Both the position numbers and the translations under genes were made by a program. A stretch of DNA of 64,000 bases from Chiridota heheva (Eukaryota > Echinodermata > Holothuroidea > Apodida > Chiridotidae), in assembly GCA_020152595.1 (NCBI GenBank), contig JAIGNY010002025.1:663001-727000 (forward strand). Direction: 5' to 3'. The notes beneath the pieces were generated by a model. It made no database searches, was not told the origin of the DNA, and worked only from the letters and a program-made list of their open reading frames with translations. This document shows, piece by piece, positions 34,130-45,641 of this stretch (positions are counted from its first letter, which is position 1; the number at the start of each line of letters is the position of its first letter).

Positions 34130-35285
34130 GACATTGCCTGACAAGACTAAAGTGACCTCCACCAGACAAATAGGGAGTTAGATAAAATGCATAGAGTGTG
34201 TACCCTTTGGGATACTCTCTCAACTGATAGCATTGCCCTCTTCTTTATTCATTTTATCTGTTCCTAAAAATAAAGTGTGGTAGGCTCTGGTATAATTCTC
34301 GCCTGAAATGTTGGGTTTGAGCGGTTTGTAAGGAATCTCTTCCCCATCCAAATAGACAGCCAAGAAGATTGCTCCAAAGCTATCAAAGTTGAACGGATTC
34401 TGCTGATACGAACCGTTGAATGCCGTGTTGCGGACACAGTCGATGATAAGGAATTTTGGAAGTTGGCCCAACAATATATGATCTTGCACGAACGACTTAT
34501 TTCCAGTAGGTGTGTGTAACATCTTTGTCACGACTGTCTGATCGGATACTTGGCGGTGGCCCTCTCTAACGATTTTTCGTGACCCAGAGACACAGAGGGA
34601 TTTAAACTTCACTTTTCTGACAAAGAACGATGCATCACGACATTGTAATTTTCTTCAGCATCTCCAGACAACAAACAGAATGTGTCTTTACTCTTAATTA
34701 GTTTAAATTTCAGACTGACTCCATTTAGCAAGTACTTGTCCTGAAAAAATATATCGCTGTGGATGAGACCAAGTATATCCACTGTCTTACATCCTTTGAT
34801 GAAAGCGTGCCTTTTCGTCAGTCCAAGATGACGTTAGCCTCTGTTCCATTTGCCCTGCTGTATCTTTGTGGAAGAGAGAAGACGTCAACTGGCTCTTCTT
34901 TGCTTGTGAACCATAGCTCAATAATGTCTTAATCATTGCGCAATAAGGGTATGTAGGTGTAGATGGGGATATGAGTCGTGTGTTGAGAGACACATTGATT
35001 TGAATAAACAGCGATTGAAGAAATAGATTGACAGGCCAAACCTTGGCCTCGGGTGAATAGCTTCTCCAGCAGCTGTTGTGATCTTGACTTGTGCATACAG
35101 TTGTGTCTAAGACAAATTGATATACTCTTCTGCAGATCCCAAAACATAAACTTCGATAGGTCCACTGTGTGTAAGATTGACAATCGGGTGGTACTCTATC
35201 CATTGCCGTTTTTTTTATGCTCGTTTGAATCAGGGTATGACAAAAAGATCTAGTTCGGACTTGGTGCATTCACATGAGTGTTCAT
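34130..35285 (-). pseudogene. Polinton major capsid protein (double jelly-roll type)
   Basis: Fragments in several frames appear in the right order. The N-terminal part is at 35269-34787 with GPVNLFL-type and KKSQLTSSLFHKDTAG blocks. The C-terminal part is at 34612-34220 with FNGSYQQNPFNFDSFGA, the VYLDGEEIPYKPLKP strand and YTRAYHTLFLGTDKMN. These match the family of invertebrate proteins now understood as Polinton major capsid proteins. At least four frame changes are present. It builds the icosahedral shell in the viral form. I give no reconstructed sequence. Confidence 0.75.
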
Positions 35286-35303
35286 GTAAAACAGACATAT
35301 TGT

Positions 35304-35791
35304 TTAATCAAATATAACCTGCGATATTTTCACTCTCCTGTTTTGTCGACGACTGACAGACACCAGTGGACTTTTAGGCTTTTTATTAGTTGAACCTGAC
35401 ATGCGAGTCACTGCGTTTTTCGCCACCCTGCTTCCGGCTGCTTTAACTCTTGAAGTGGCTGATTCTTTAAAAGACCTTCCATCGAGCACATCTCCCGCAA
35501 TTTCGACACCTGTACGTTGTGCTTCTTTTCTCAAAGTTTTACTGCCCCTCTTGACTGATTAAGAAGCGGGACGGAAGACCGAAATACACTTTCTAATATG
35601 TTGCCAATACCGTACCCCTGTTGTGCTTGCGCTCCATGAAAAACAGGAAATCCTTGCCCGATCTGATGAAGGTAGTACTGCTCATAATCCCCAGATTTGT
35701 TGTGAAAGAGGGATCGAGCCATAGACTCAAAATAATTGGTGTGCACGCCGTAGTCGAAAGTGAAGTGTCGTGATGACGGTACTACGTGCAA
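35304..35791 (-). pseudogene. Polinton minor virion-type protein
   Basis: Two adjacent minus frames (35791-35531 and 35534-35304) form one product split by a frame change. The N-terminal part has YYLHQIGQGFPVFHGAQAQQ then a Gly-rich GYGIGNILESVFRS segment. The C-terminal part is basic (VEIAGDVLDGRSFKESA, later NKKPKSP). The gene lies between penton and major capsid genes. A small basic protein with a GIG-type hydrophobic stretch recurs at this place in Polintons and is thought to be a minor capsid or cement protein. That role is inferred from position. Confidence 0.6.
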
Positions 35792-36455
35792 ATGGTATCT
35801 TGCTAACAGTGCTGTCCCTTATATCAACTTCCACGATGTCAAAATTCTTTTGTTTGACGGGGTGGTAATAAATGTTGGTGAATATCGAACTGACATCATC
35901 TCCAAATCTTCCTCTGACGTTGACCACACAAAGGAGTGGTACCTTTGCATTCCCAACAGCATGAGGTTCAACAATGTCGCAGTAGACATACATATTATGT
36001 ATGTGCCTAAGATCCAGTGATTTATCTATTGTCAGATTATTGGAAACGGTGGCAGCTGTCTTGAATCCTAGCATTTTAGCCAGCCTGCCTTGAAACTATG
36101 CTTGACAGTTCTCATCTAGCTCGATGCGAAGTTTTCCATTCCTTTTATTATGGACGTAGCGAATCTTTTGAAAATAATTTGTTTCCAATAACTTTACAAT
36201 GTCCCCTACATCCGAATATAACCAGGCTCAAGATCTTTCGTCCACCACTGAGATCCATTAAATGTATACACGTACTTGCAATCTTCATCGATAATATACC
36301 ATTGGTGCAGATAAATAATCTCGGCCATCCCGACCTCCCACTGGCCTTCTAACGTTATGGGTTGAGGAAGTTTCACGCGATAATTGGTGAGGGTCTTTTC
36401 TAGATATTCCTTAGGAGAGCTGGTGCTTGGTAATGTGACATAAAATCAAGCCACG
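35727..36455 (-). pseudogene. Polinton penton-type minor capsid protein
   Basis: Read leftward: TLEGQWEVGMAEIIY near 36360-36310, a middle part in shifted frames, and the C-terminal HNMYVYCDIVEPHAVGN, then AKVPLLCVVNVRGRFGD (36000-35890). These blocks resemble the single-jelly-roll penton base proteins of Polintons. It lies immediately downstream of the integrase and upstream of the minor virion gene. At least three frame changes are present. Confidence 0.62.
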
Positions 36456-36509
36456 TCTCGTCTTACGATCACTCTGCAAATGACCACACTCAATAAGATT
36501 CTCGCGTTT

Positions 36510-37105
36510 TGAATATTCTAAAAGTATATACTTGTTTCACCCAACTATTGTATTTAGCTGGGCAACCTTGCCATTGAACAAAATGTTAAGTTTTTCCATT
36601 TCGACGCCGACGTCGCAAAATCTTTTCAATGTGATAGGTGTTGTCTGTCTTTAACACTTTTGTACTTCTTGCTCATTTAATTTACCTTTGATAACCTCTC
36701 CATCCAAATCTTTAAGCCTAGATACGGGCGGCCTACGCGGAATGATGTTCTCTAAAGTGAAGGTTTTTTCTGTCCACTGGGGGAGATAACCTTAGCAAAA
36801 AGGTTGGGTGGCCATACTAATACGCACAAGATCATCAACTTGATACTTTGGTTGTGCAACATCTTTGTGTGTACCATACAACTTCTGCCACACGGCCTCT
36901 TAATTTTGATAATTGACGTCCTTCGGGGCTATACCAATGCTGCGATGTTTTCTTTTGTTGTAACCCTCTAGAAATTGCTGCAACACCCAAAGACAGGTAC
37001 GACTGCCATTGGCCGTGAAGTAACGCCACATTTGTGATTGAAGAGTACGATCGAAACGTTCCACGATCAATGCTTTTGTTTCATTATTAGTGGTAGAAAT
37101 ATGCA
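36510..37105 (-). pseudogene. Polinton retroviral-type integrase, 5'-deleted, chromodomain
   Basis: The frame at 37106-36900 carries the end of the rve core: TNNETKALIVERFDRTLQ with the catalytic Glu, WRYFTANGS, and YNKRKHRSIGIAPKDVN. Further left, in other frames, come PRRPPVSRLKDLDGEV and a chromodomain-like block (HIEKILRRRRRNGKT, then HFVQWQG). The upstream part that should hold the zinc-binding HHCC region and the first two catalytic Asp residues is missing. The sequence immediately before TNNET belongs to the preceding gene, so an internal deletion removed it. Confidence 0.78.
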
Positions 37106-37111
37106 CTTGAT

Positions 37112-37620
37112 TCTTATGGAAAAAACATAATGTCTCGCCAACGCTCAGGATTACCTATCAATTCACGGGACATATTCATCTGTGCTAATCCTTTAGAGAA
37201 CGCCTTGATTCTTGTCGGCATTGACGACTTCCGCTTACGTACAACATCGTTCACCAAATCGACGATGTGAGATCCTTTCTCGACCCGATTATCAAGAATC
37301 ACTTCTCCTTTTTAATTCTAACCGAGTGTGCAGTCACTTGAAGATAATTTCTTAAGCAACTGCGCCGCTTTGTTTAAAAAAAAAAAATAGGCAGGCTATC
37401 AATGACATCTTTCTCGAGGTCAGATGACTGTTCTGGTTCTTCAACTTTGTGCTCAGGGAGCACGTGTAGGGTAAACGATGCGTTGGCTTTTTGTAGCATA
37501 CGTCATATTGCGTTGTAATAGATCAGCAAAACGTCTCATTTTGCTGGTGTCATCGATATTGGTCGTGCCAAGTAAACTTGATAAACTTTCTTCTAATTCA
37601 TGCACGCTGGTTTTAAACTG
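37112..37620 (-). pseudogene. Polinton conserved gene of unknown function
   Basis: Read leftward: KQFKTSVHELEESLSS with a short Asp-rich stretch, KMRRFADLLQRNMTY, an acidic EHKVEEPEQSSDLEKDV segment, then after frame changes NRVEKGSHIVDLVNDVV and MSRELIGNPERW. I recognise such a protein as a recurrent Polinton neighbour of the ATPase but know no function. Its end abuts the truncated integrase. A 107-bp piece (37484-37590) is duplicated inside the ATPase gene. Confidence 0.55.
37484..37590. repeat. Source copy of the 107-bp segmental duplication
   Basis: Matches 38447-38553 in the same orientation, with about five substitutions. Here it lies within an otherwise continuous coding frame (KMRRFADLLQRNMTY), so this is the original copy. 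Confidence 0.88.
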
Positions 37621-37624
37621 TTTT

Positions 37625-38020
37625 TAAACAATACACTTCCGAGGATGCCGATGAGAGGCGGTAGTAACGCTGCCAGAATAGAACCCCTTTCCATAGTAAA
37701 ATCTTTTTTTATATTAGCCACTGATCCTTTTCTATTGGCTAGAGCACGCAGCTGATGGCAATGCTTAAACAATTTTTTTTCTTTGCTGTTTCTATAAACA
37801 AATAATTCCGTTCAAATTATTCAGAGCACCCTCACTGAGACACGTGATCAATTCTTTTGAAACCTCTTGAATGATACCTTGCCTTTGCGTGGGTGATCCT
37901 TTTGCTAGGACGTGTAAATAAGGACCGTGTTTACGCCATCGCTGTATGATGACAAAATGAGCTGAAAGTAAAATGTGTCCGACTTTTAAGTATTTTTTTG
38001 ACGTAAGCATACTGAACTTC
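37625..38020 (-). pseudogene. Polinton small basic/hydrophobic protein
   Basis: A small frame starting near 38022 (VGHILLSAHF, then QRQGIIQEVSKELITCLS and LNNLNGIICL) continues in another frame with RALANRKGSVANIKKD and a Leu/Gly-rich hydrophobic end (ILAALLPPLIGILGSV). The basic segment followed by a hydrophobic C-terminus suggests a small virion component. This is inferred only from composition and from its place right after the ATPase. Confidence 0.45.
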
Positions 38021-38740
38021 ACCAGGAAATATGTGAGTTCTCAGTCGAAAATTGTCTGGTGTGGTAGATTTCAGATCAATGAAAAAGTTTTCATAAGGTT
38101 TGGCGGTAACATCGTGGTAGGGTTCTTGAAGATGTTTGGGTTTACCGGGAAACATTTGTAGAGCAAGGTAAGAAATTTGGGGTGCAGCTTTAGGATTTTA
38201 AAACAATACAAGATAATGTGCGTTTAGGCCAATGCTTCGAATTTCACAATTTGGGTGGAATAAGTTTTGACTGACTAAAATGATAGATAGATTCTTGTGG
38301 TGACTAAACCTTGGTAAAAAGGTGGGTTAACTTCTAATCACTAGCAGTTTCAGACATTAAATCATCAAGGACGATAAGGATTTGTTTTGTTTTGTCGAGA
38401 TTTTACATCAAAGGATTGCGGTATGCCTTCTATAAAGTGATTGAATGGCTTTTTGTGGCATACGTCATATTGCGTTGTAATAGATCAGCATAACGTCTCA
38501 ATTTGCTGGTGTCATCGATATTAGTCGTGCCAAGTAAGCTTGATAAGTGTTAATGAGTTTGTCATAAAGGGGTTGGTGTTCTTCGTAAAACCACAAAATG
38601 ATTTTGGGTGGATCTTTGATAAGTTCTTTGGCATGGATCAGTAATCGATCAAGAAATACGGTCTTTCCACTTTGACTTGGTCCAGCAATAGCACAAGTGA
38701 ACGGATGTTGCAGTCGCGGATCCATAATTGTAAATGTCAA
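38010..38740 (-). pseudogene. Polinton packaging ATPase (FtsK/HerA type), interrupted
   Basis: The N-terminal part has HPFTCAIAGPSQSGKT, with Walker A GPSQSGKT, then PPKIILWFYEEHQPLYDK. After the inserted 107-bp segment the gene resumes with FIEGIPQSFD, Walker B (ILIVLDDLMSE) and, in shifted frames, a C-terminal LKSTTPDNFRLRT block near 38060. The order fits genome-packaging ATPases of Polintons. The insertion plus frame changes inactivate it. Confidence 0.78.
38447..38553. repeat. Inserted copy of the 107-bp duplication, inside the ATPase
   Basis: Sits between the ATPase blocks YDKLINT and FIEGIP. Its sequence, GGCATACGTCATATTGCGTT through GGTGTCATCGATATTAGTCG, belongs to the downstream unknown gene. 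About 95 per cent identical to 37484-37590 by eye. Confidence 0.88.
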
Positions 38741-38905
38741 CAGATGTTAGAGGATATAGACTTACAAACTTTTAAACACGCAAAAAAAAGACATCAAACA
38801 ATAAATAAAGTGTGCATGAAAGATATCTCTTACAATTGCAACAACCATACTCCAATTCACACAAATATTTACACATCACATTGCTAATAAATACTGACAT
38901 GTTTA

Positions 38906-40354
38906 TGGCGCGCCGTCTTAACATTTAATACAGAGTTTCTGATATCAAGAATTGAATTCTTGATATCAAAAATTAATTTTGATATCAATAATTCAATTCT
39001 TAACATAAAAATGAATTCTTGATATCAAAAATTCAATTTCTGATATCAGAAATATTTCTCTTGATATCAAGAAATGCCAGGTTTAAGTGTTATATTTCCG
39101 ATATCAAGAATTTAATTCTTGATACCAGAAAATGAATTTTTGATATCAGAAAATGAATTTTTGATATCAGACAAATAATTTTTTCATTTTCTGATAACAA
39201 GAATTGAATTTTTGATTTTGGAAATTTAATTCTTGATAATTCAAATTATCGATATCAAAATTTTATCAATTAGGACAAGTAAGTAGATTGAGAAATCATT
39301 TCCAACTCATTTCCAAAACCCAAACCTTCCAGCTTGGGCTTAGCAGAGCTATTGATACCAGGGAGTTGTCATGGTGATACTAATAGCTGCTAACGTACCT
39401 TGTGACTTGCAAAATTTGACTGATCTGTACTGGAACTTACGGTCAGCTGGCGCGGGTGGTACTGTCAGACTGTGGTCAAGATTTCCTACAAAACCTCAAA
39501 TGACGTCTTTATTTTTATTCCATGAGCTGGCAGTGATGGGTTTAGGGGTCTTCTTCTTGGCCTGAAAAGCTGTCTCGCATTTTCCAATAAACTATCTTGA
39601 AAATTCTCATTATTATTTGTATTTGCAAAAGCAGCTTGCACATTTTCTGCCAAATGCAGCAGATGATCCATGATCTTACGAGTGAACGACTAGCCCAGAT
39701 GTTATTAACTGTTGCATATGTATGTGTAAGTGTACGTACGTCTCTTGTACGTATAGTTAGTGTGTGCATTATGGGCTTATACAGGCAGACAGGAAGTGCG
39801 TAGCTAGTACATGGCAAGTTGGCAACTTCCGAATCACCGCGCATTTTGAATCATACAGTGATAATTCGGTTACTTCTCAATTTGGATACACATTGTCAAA
39901 ATATATTTTTTGATGTGCATGGTAATCTGGAATTTTTGATATCAAGAATTTAAATTTTGATATCAAGAATTTAAATTTTAATATCCAGAATTAAATTTCC
40001 TATATCAAAAATTCATTTTGTGATATCACATATTGAATTCGTGATATCAGAAATTGAATTTCTGATATCAAAAATTTATTTCGTGATATCAGAAATAGAA
40101 TTTCATATATCAGAAATTAAATTTTTGATATCAGAAATTGATTTTCAGATATCAAAAATTCATTTTTTGATATTACAAAAAGAATTTTTGATATCGGTAA
40201 ATTAATTCTGGATATCAAAAATCCATTTTTTTAAATTAGAAAACAATTTCTAATAGCAGAAAAAGATTTCCTGATATCATAGATTATTTCTTGATATCAG
40301 AAATTCATTTTCTGATATCATAAATTTTGCATTAATTGTTAAAACCACGCACCA
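38906..40354. mobile_element. TA-flanked foldback element nested in the Polinton
   Basis: The ends are TGGCGCGCCGTCTTAACA (left) and the reverse complement of TGGTGCGTGGTTTTAACA (right), flanked by TA. Each arm (about 38940-39270 and 39930-40330) is an array of palindromic words, GATATC spaced by roughly 18-20 bp of AAATTGAATTT-like sequence. A unique core of about 600 bp lies between. The TA flank and inverted ends fit a mariner/IS630-type non-autonomous element. It separates the ATPase from the polymerase gene. Confidence 0.75.
39486..39671 (-). other. Protein-like ORF in the core of the nested element
   Basis: A 61-codon Met-initiated frame (MDHLLHLAENVQAAFANT, then NFQDSLLENARQLF and a PRRRP segment) looks more protein-like in composition than its surroundings. 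It may be a captured exon or remnant of the autonomous partner. I do not recognise it, and no splice donor could be confirmed. Confidence 0.3.
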
Positions 40355-43300
40355 TATGTGCTTACTGTTTACCACTACCAGGCTATCAACTAACCTTATT
40401 CATATAAACTTACTAAATATCCAAAGGGATTATGTAGAAACACCGTCACTTCTCACTTTCCGTTTAATGTAAAGATAAGATAGTGCAGTTTTAGTTTGTG
40501 CATATGTTTGCATTTGTGTTCCTTGCATTCTAAAACCCATATATTCTGCTTGAACTTATTTTTTGGTTTTTGATGATATTTAAAATTTCTCTTTAGATAA
40601 TTAAGAATGCTATTCCCAACACCTTTACAGTTTACCTTATTTTTACCATCCCCAAAACAGTGATAACACCTAATAGACAGTGAAACAATTACACCCTCTC
40701 CCACTCTACTTACATATTCCCGGGGTTCGTTTGTCATAGCATATGTGTTCGTCAGTGTCCGTGTTTTTCCTATTCATACTCCCCCTCATGTGCCGTTTGA
40801 TCACATCTTTTAGCGAATTGCCAGAAATGGCCAAATAGGCACTGTCAGGGTCCATCTCGCAATATTTAAAGTCTGCGGGGTTGAAATTTTTTGCATAAAA
40901 ACGTAATAAAATTCCAACATTCTCAATTTGGCATATTGGCAAATATCCAATTTGAAGGGAGAGATAAAGTTGGATTGAACCTTTGTGTGTCTCAATTTCA
41001 TACATATCACTTCCAACCATTGTTAGTCGTTTGAAAAAGGGCTCGTTTACCATCTTATAGACATCGGTAGACGTACAAACGTTAATATCTACATGTTTTT
41101 CTTTGTTGGTAACGGTTTTGTCATGCGACGAATTGCTGTCATCTTCATGGTATCTGCAATAATGCCTTAGAAGGATCTTTATTCCCCACCTTGCATCCGA
41201 TACGGCCTCCCAAAAACCTTGAAAAACAGCTCAGTTTCTGGAGAAATTGCCCAATTTGATAGATTTTAGTTGCAATCAATCCATGTTTCAAATACCACTG
41301 AAGTAGGGGTGTTGCCAATTAAATTTTCTTACCAAACATACTACTGATGAGGCTACGTTGGGGTTGTTTTAACAAATTATGTGATTCTGCATACTTGGCC
41401 ATGTGATCTCCTATGTCTCCTATGCCTACCTCTGCATTCTTAAAGATTGAAGGCATTTCGGCAAATTGAGATTTGAGGTTGTCAGGAACTTCAATATCGC
41501 ATTCTACGACCCCAAAGATATCACTAGTCTTTATATGATTAAGCAGTTACCCTCCTGTCATTGTCCATTTCTCTTAGCAGGCATATGGAAATACGGTTTT
41601 TAAAAAACTGTTTAATAATAGTATTTTGTTTTTGCTCTTCCTTTCATTCGCATTCCCACTTCTCAACAAATTTGGATCCTAACGATTTAAGATATTTAGA
41701 ATTTGCACACGTGACTTTATACAAATTGGCAAGAGATTCCTTTCGCACGTCATTATAAGTCTTACCCTCATTTAGCTTGCAAGGGTGACCGTGCCAAAAG
41801 CACCCATAATATCAAAACTTAGTCCCCCCACCCTTTCCCCCTCGTTCACACTAAAACCGTTGACAGGCAATTGCCGTCGGCCCACATGTACTTCTTTTCC
41901 ATTCAAGCGGTGCTTAATAAAATAAAAACACCACGTTCTTTGGGTTTCCATTCCAACCAACCCGCGGCAAATCTTTGTAGTGCATGCGTAAATTCTCGCA
42001 TAAACCCCGTTTCTACCCGTCGCCTCAGTACCACGCCTGTAGGCATGTCTTGCATAACAACCCACAGATAAAGTGCATTGGCATCAAATCCTAAAATCTT
42101 TTTATAAGTTTTTCCCTTCCCTTATTTTAGTTTTGTCTTTTTCGTGATACCGATTGAAAATAATTGATGCCCCCCCCCTCCTCCCTCACACGATATTGTC
42201 TTTGAAAAGGTGCTGTAGGTCTTTGTGAGAAGTGGGAAAGAGCCAGAAATGATCATTACGACAAATATTGAAGAGGTATCTCAGTTTGAGGCCAGGCACT
42301 ATTATTCCTTGCTTTAACATATCTATGTCTTTTTCTGTATAAAACTTAAATACTTTATCCAATGCGTCCAAAAATGGAACAACATCTTTATTGTTGTACC
42401 AGACAAGAAAATCTCGAACCGACGCCATGCCTTTATCGAGCCAAACCTTTACACAGTCAGACAGTATTGGTATTCTTCGGACGTAATGTTAATCCCTTTT
42501 GAGGTGTTATAAAAGGTCTCGTAGAAGGGAGAGTACATGCGGTTAATTTTTCAAGACTATCCATCCAGTCAAATGAAAAAAAAAAAAACACTTTCATTTC
42601 TTTACAATTATACGCTTCAAGAAACTGTTTGTAGCTAGAACCTGGTGCAAAATTTGTTGAGCCATTTTGAACTGATTGACAAATAGTCACTGTTGTGTTT
42701 TATTATCAGTCCGATCGCCTGATAATTTTCATCATCGTAAAGTTTTTCCAGACTACTGTACAAAAGACCTTTCATAACATCGATATCATACTTACCCGAT
42801 TTGAAACCAATGACCGGAATTTGTTGGCAATAATTATATAGTTAGCCTTAAAAAAGGTCCAAAACATGACGATGAAAGTTACCATTAAGATCCCTCGATA
42901 TCAGAATTATCTTCATCTTCATCTAGTGTGGTTTCCTCTGCTTGGATTTTTTCCTGAAGGCTCTTGATAGCATCAGATAATGACGTATTATCAAGAATAT
43001 TATCAAATCTTGCAGAGGCAATTTCATTACAATAACTTATAAAATAATCAAGCACTTTGCCAACCGTGACATCACCATCTGATGATGTGGTGCTTCATAG
43101 CCGGGGACATTGGAACAAACACTAATGCGAGGTAACTTATGGTTTCTAGTATATGCCTGTTTCACAGATTTGGAATGGATAATGTTTATTTTACTCATAT
43201 AAGTTTTAATATCATAGGTTATTCTAAAGGGGTAATAACGGTCACTTTGGGGGATATTAATATTAACGGCTTCTAGTCTATCAAAATTGAGGGGGCTTGG

Positions 43301-44254
43301 TCAAAAAACCCTCCTGGAAATGTATACGTTACATGCTGTTTGCAGCCTAAACAGTCTTCGACAACAGGTACAACTGAATGTCTTTGCATAATGCTCGATA
43401 TTAGTAATACATAAAAAATGACCCTCAAAATAATTTACATACATTGTTGACGGATACCAACATGGCGGCGATCGCCGTATCAATTCAGCAATGCGATCTA
43501 CATTTTCTTTGGGGTTGTTGGCGTTTGTGTCTGCTGTCAGTTGGTAGACATACACGTTGATCTATCTCTTCAAGCACTCCTAACTCAAGAAAGCAGACCC
43601 CTTCATAAGTGCGTACTACAGCTTTGCCCCCTACCTTTTCTTAAAATTTGGCAAAAGGCTGTTTCAGAGTTTCAGTTGCTTCATCCCTCTTGAGGTGATA
43701 AGATAAACATCTTAAAAGACACACAATGTCTTTATAAGAACGATGTGTTTTAGAATGTGTAACCATGGGATGAATAAATTTATGAGTCTTAATGTACTCA
43801 GGGAGATTTGATGGCGGCTCCCTACGATGGGACACGGCCCTAATTTGGTGACATAAAAGGTGACGTTACTTATTAAATCAAACATCCACTTGGACTCCTC
43901 CATGGAAAATATCTTAGCTCTCATGAAAGAAAGATTAAGTTTCAACTGGTTGCTGTGGTCGGCATACACGGCTCTGACCAAATGCTCAAGATTGACTAAA
44001 CTATCAATTCTAAAATTGTAAATATCATGTGCCAAATTATTTCTTCTATTATGAGTTCTCATGGTGCCCCAGTTGTTCTCAAATAGATGTTGTAGTGGTG
44101 GTGATAATGACATACCCATTCGTATTACGTCGGGAAAATCGGGCGGGTCTTCTGCCATGATTGGGTCTGCAACTTCTGGTGGTGGCCCTGATGGAGGTGA
44201 TGGTGTTGATGATGGAGGTAGTGAAATTATTTGTGCAGGTTTATTCGAACTGCT

Positions 44255-44371
44255 CTACGTGAAAAAACAATGAATTGTTTCTGAGGAATAGGTTTTTATA
44301 TGTAGGAATAAATATTGCAATATGATAGTTTCTTGAAATCACTCATTTATTGAAAATACTATATAATATAC
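44255..44371 (-). other. Intron in the Polinton polymerase gene
   Basis: On the minus strand an exon ends TCTCAG before GTATATTATATAG. The next exon starts AGCAGTTCG after a TTTTTTCACGTAG acceptor. Joining is in frame (phase 0) and links the finger exon to the Pro-rich linker. Confidence 0.6.
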
Positions 44372-44559
44372 CTGAGATTTGTCTCTTTTGGTGCTACAGG
44401 CCCGCTGTTGGTGCCGACGCAGATTACATTTTGTTATGAAAAACTTAGAGCACCACTTACACTTAAATTTTCTTTGTGTATACACCCTCGCCATGTGGGC
44501 CTTCAGTTGTTTTGTGGTCACATACCGTTTAGAACATAAATCATCCTAATAATGTAAGC

Positions 44560-44840
44560 CGGTCTTTGGACTAGGGGTAGATGGTCCTGTAATGGCCTCT
44601 GGGTTAGAATAAGATGGTCCTGGAATGGCCCCTGGATTAGAATTACATGGTCCTGGAATGGCCCCTGACTTAGAAGTAGATAGTCCTGGAATGGCCTATG
44701 GGTTAGAATTAGATGGTCATGGAATGGCCCCTGAGTTAGAATTAGATGATCCTGAAATGGCCCCTGCTTAGAATTAGATGGTCATGGAATGGCCCATGGC
44801 TTAGAATCATATGGTCCTGAAATAGCCTTTGCGTGTCTGA
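44560..44840 (-). repeat. 33-bp coding tandem repeats at the N-terminus of polymerase B
   Basis: About eight units of GGTCCTGGAATGGCCCCTGG with TTAGAATTAGAT. Read on the minus strand, one frame gives an 11-residue repeat of the form GAIPGPSNSNP, a Pro/Gly/Ser-rich, probably disordered segment. Small deletions shift the frame in some units. Confidence 0.7.
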
Positions 44841-45402
44841 TTTGTTCTATAAAACAACAAGGAATAAAAATGAGGACCACTAGACGTTACATTTAAATCA
44901 AATATATTAATTAAAGAAATGATGAAACTAAATATTCTTTTCAGTCAGAAAAAAAAGCACAAACACTCTCAAGTTTAACTTAGTCAGCAATACAGAAAAA
45001 AAAAACCCCAGCTGAGATTAGGAGGGAGGATTGATGAAACTAAATATTCTTTTCCTTCAGAAAGAAATAAATATTGAACATTCTTAAATTTAATATTATC
45101 AGCAATACATAAAAACAAATACCAACTGAGATTATTTTTTTATCAAAAAATACCAAACATTCTTAATTTCATTTATTTGAGCTTGATATATAACCTCAAA
45201 AAAAAAAAATCTATATTTTTGGTATAACGGTAAGAACTTACTTTGCAAGAAAATGTTCTCGTAATTTTTTTTTGCTCTTTTTCAATTCTCTTAATTCTCT
45301 CTGCAACTGCTACCATCGCGTTCAGATTAAATTCATCTTCTTCTGGCCACTGCACTTTTTCAAAGTTTTTCAAAAATTTATCTGCTATGATTTCTCATCT
45401 AA

Positions 45403-45641
45403 TGACGTCATGATAGGTGAAGTTCGATTCTGAACAAAAGAGATTGCTGTTTTTATCTTATTTTTTAAATGACCATCTTACATCATGTTTATTTCATAAT
45501 CTATCTTTCGTCGTGATCAGTTCTTTTTTTATGTCACTATTGCACCATATCATTATTTTTTCTTCTTCAGAATGACCGTCTTACATCATGTTTGTTCATA
45601 GTTTATTGTTATTCGTGATTAGCTCTTTTATCTTGACGTCA
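45403..45641. promoter_or_regulatory. Two CRE boxes upstream of the polymerase gene
   Basis: Perfect palindromic TGACGTCA occurs at 45403-45410 and 45634-45641, upstream of the first recognisable polymerase exon (reading leftward). The same octamer marks the promoter at the other end of the element. Confidence 0.55.

Larger units (their letters stand above)
40453..45400 (-). pseudogene. Polinton protein-primed DNA polymerase B, several exons
   Basis: Read leftward. A first exon (EEDEFNLNAMVAVAERIK) ends at a GTAAGT donor near 45242. An exon of 11-residue repeats and a Cys/His finger (FKCKWCSKFFITKCNLRRHQ) ends at 44372. A 117-bp intron (44255-44371) follows, then a Pro-rich linker and N-terminal block (NFRIDSLVNLEHLVRAVY). 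Exonuclease-side blocks come next (NPKENVDRIAELIRR, a Cys-rich FSCTCCRRLF, GFKSGKYDIDVMKG) with SSYKQFLEAY, SVRDFLVWYNNKDV and VPGLKLRYLFN. The palm has FDANALYLW near 42080 and DPDSAYLAISGNS near 40850. The latter is normally DTDS in the family, so a Thr-to-Pro change is seen. Many frameshifts make it non-functional. Confidence 0.85.
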
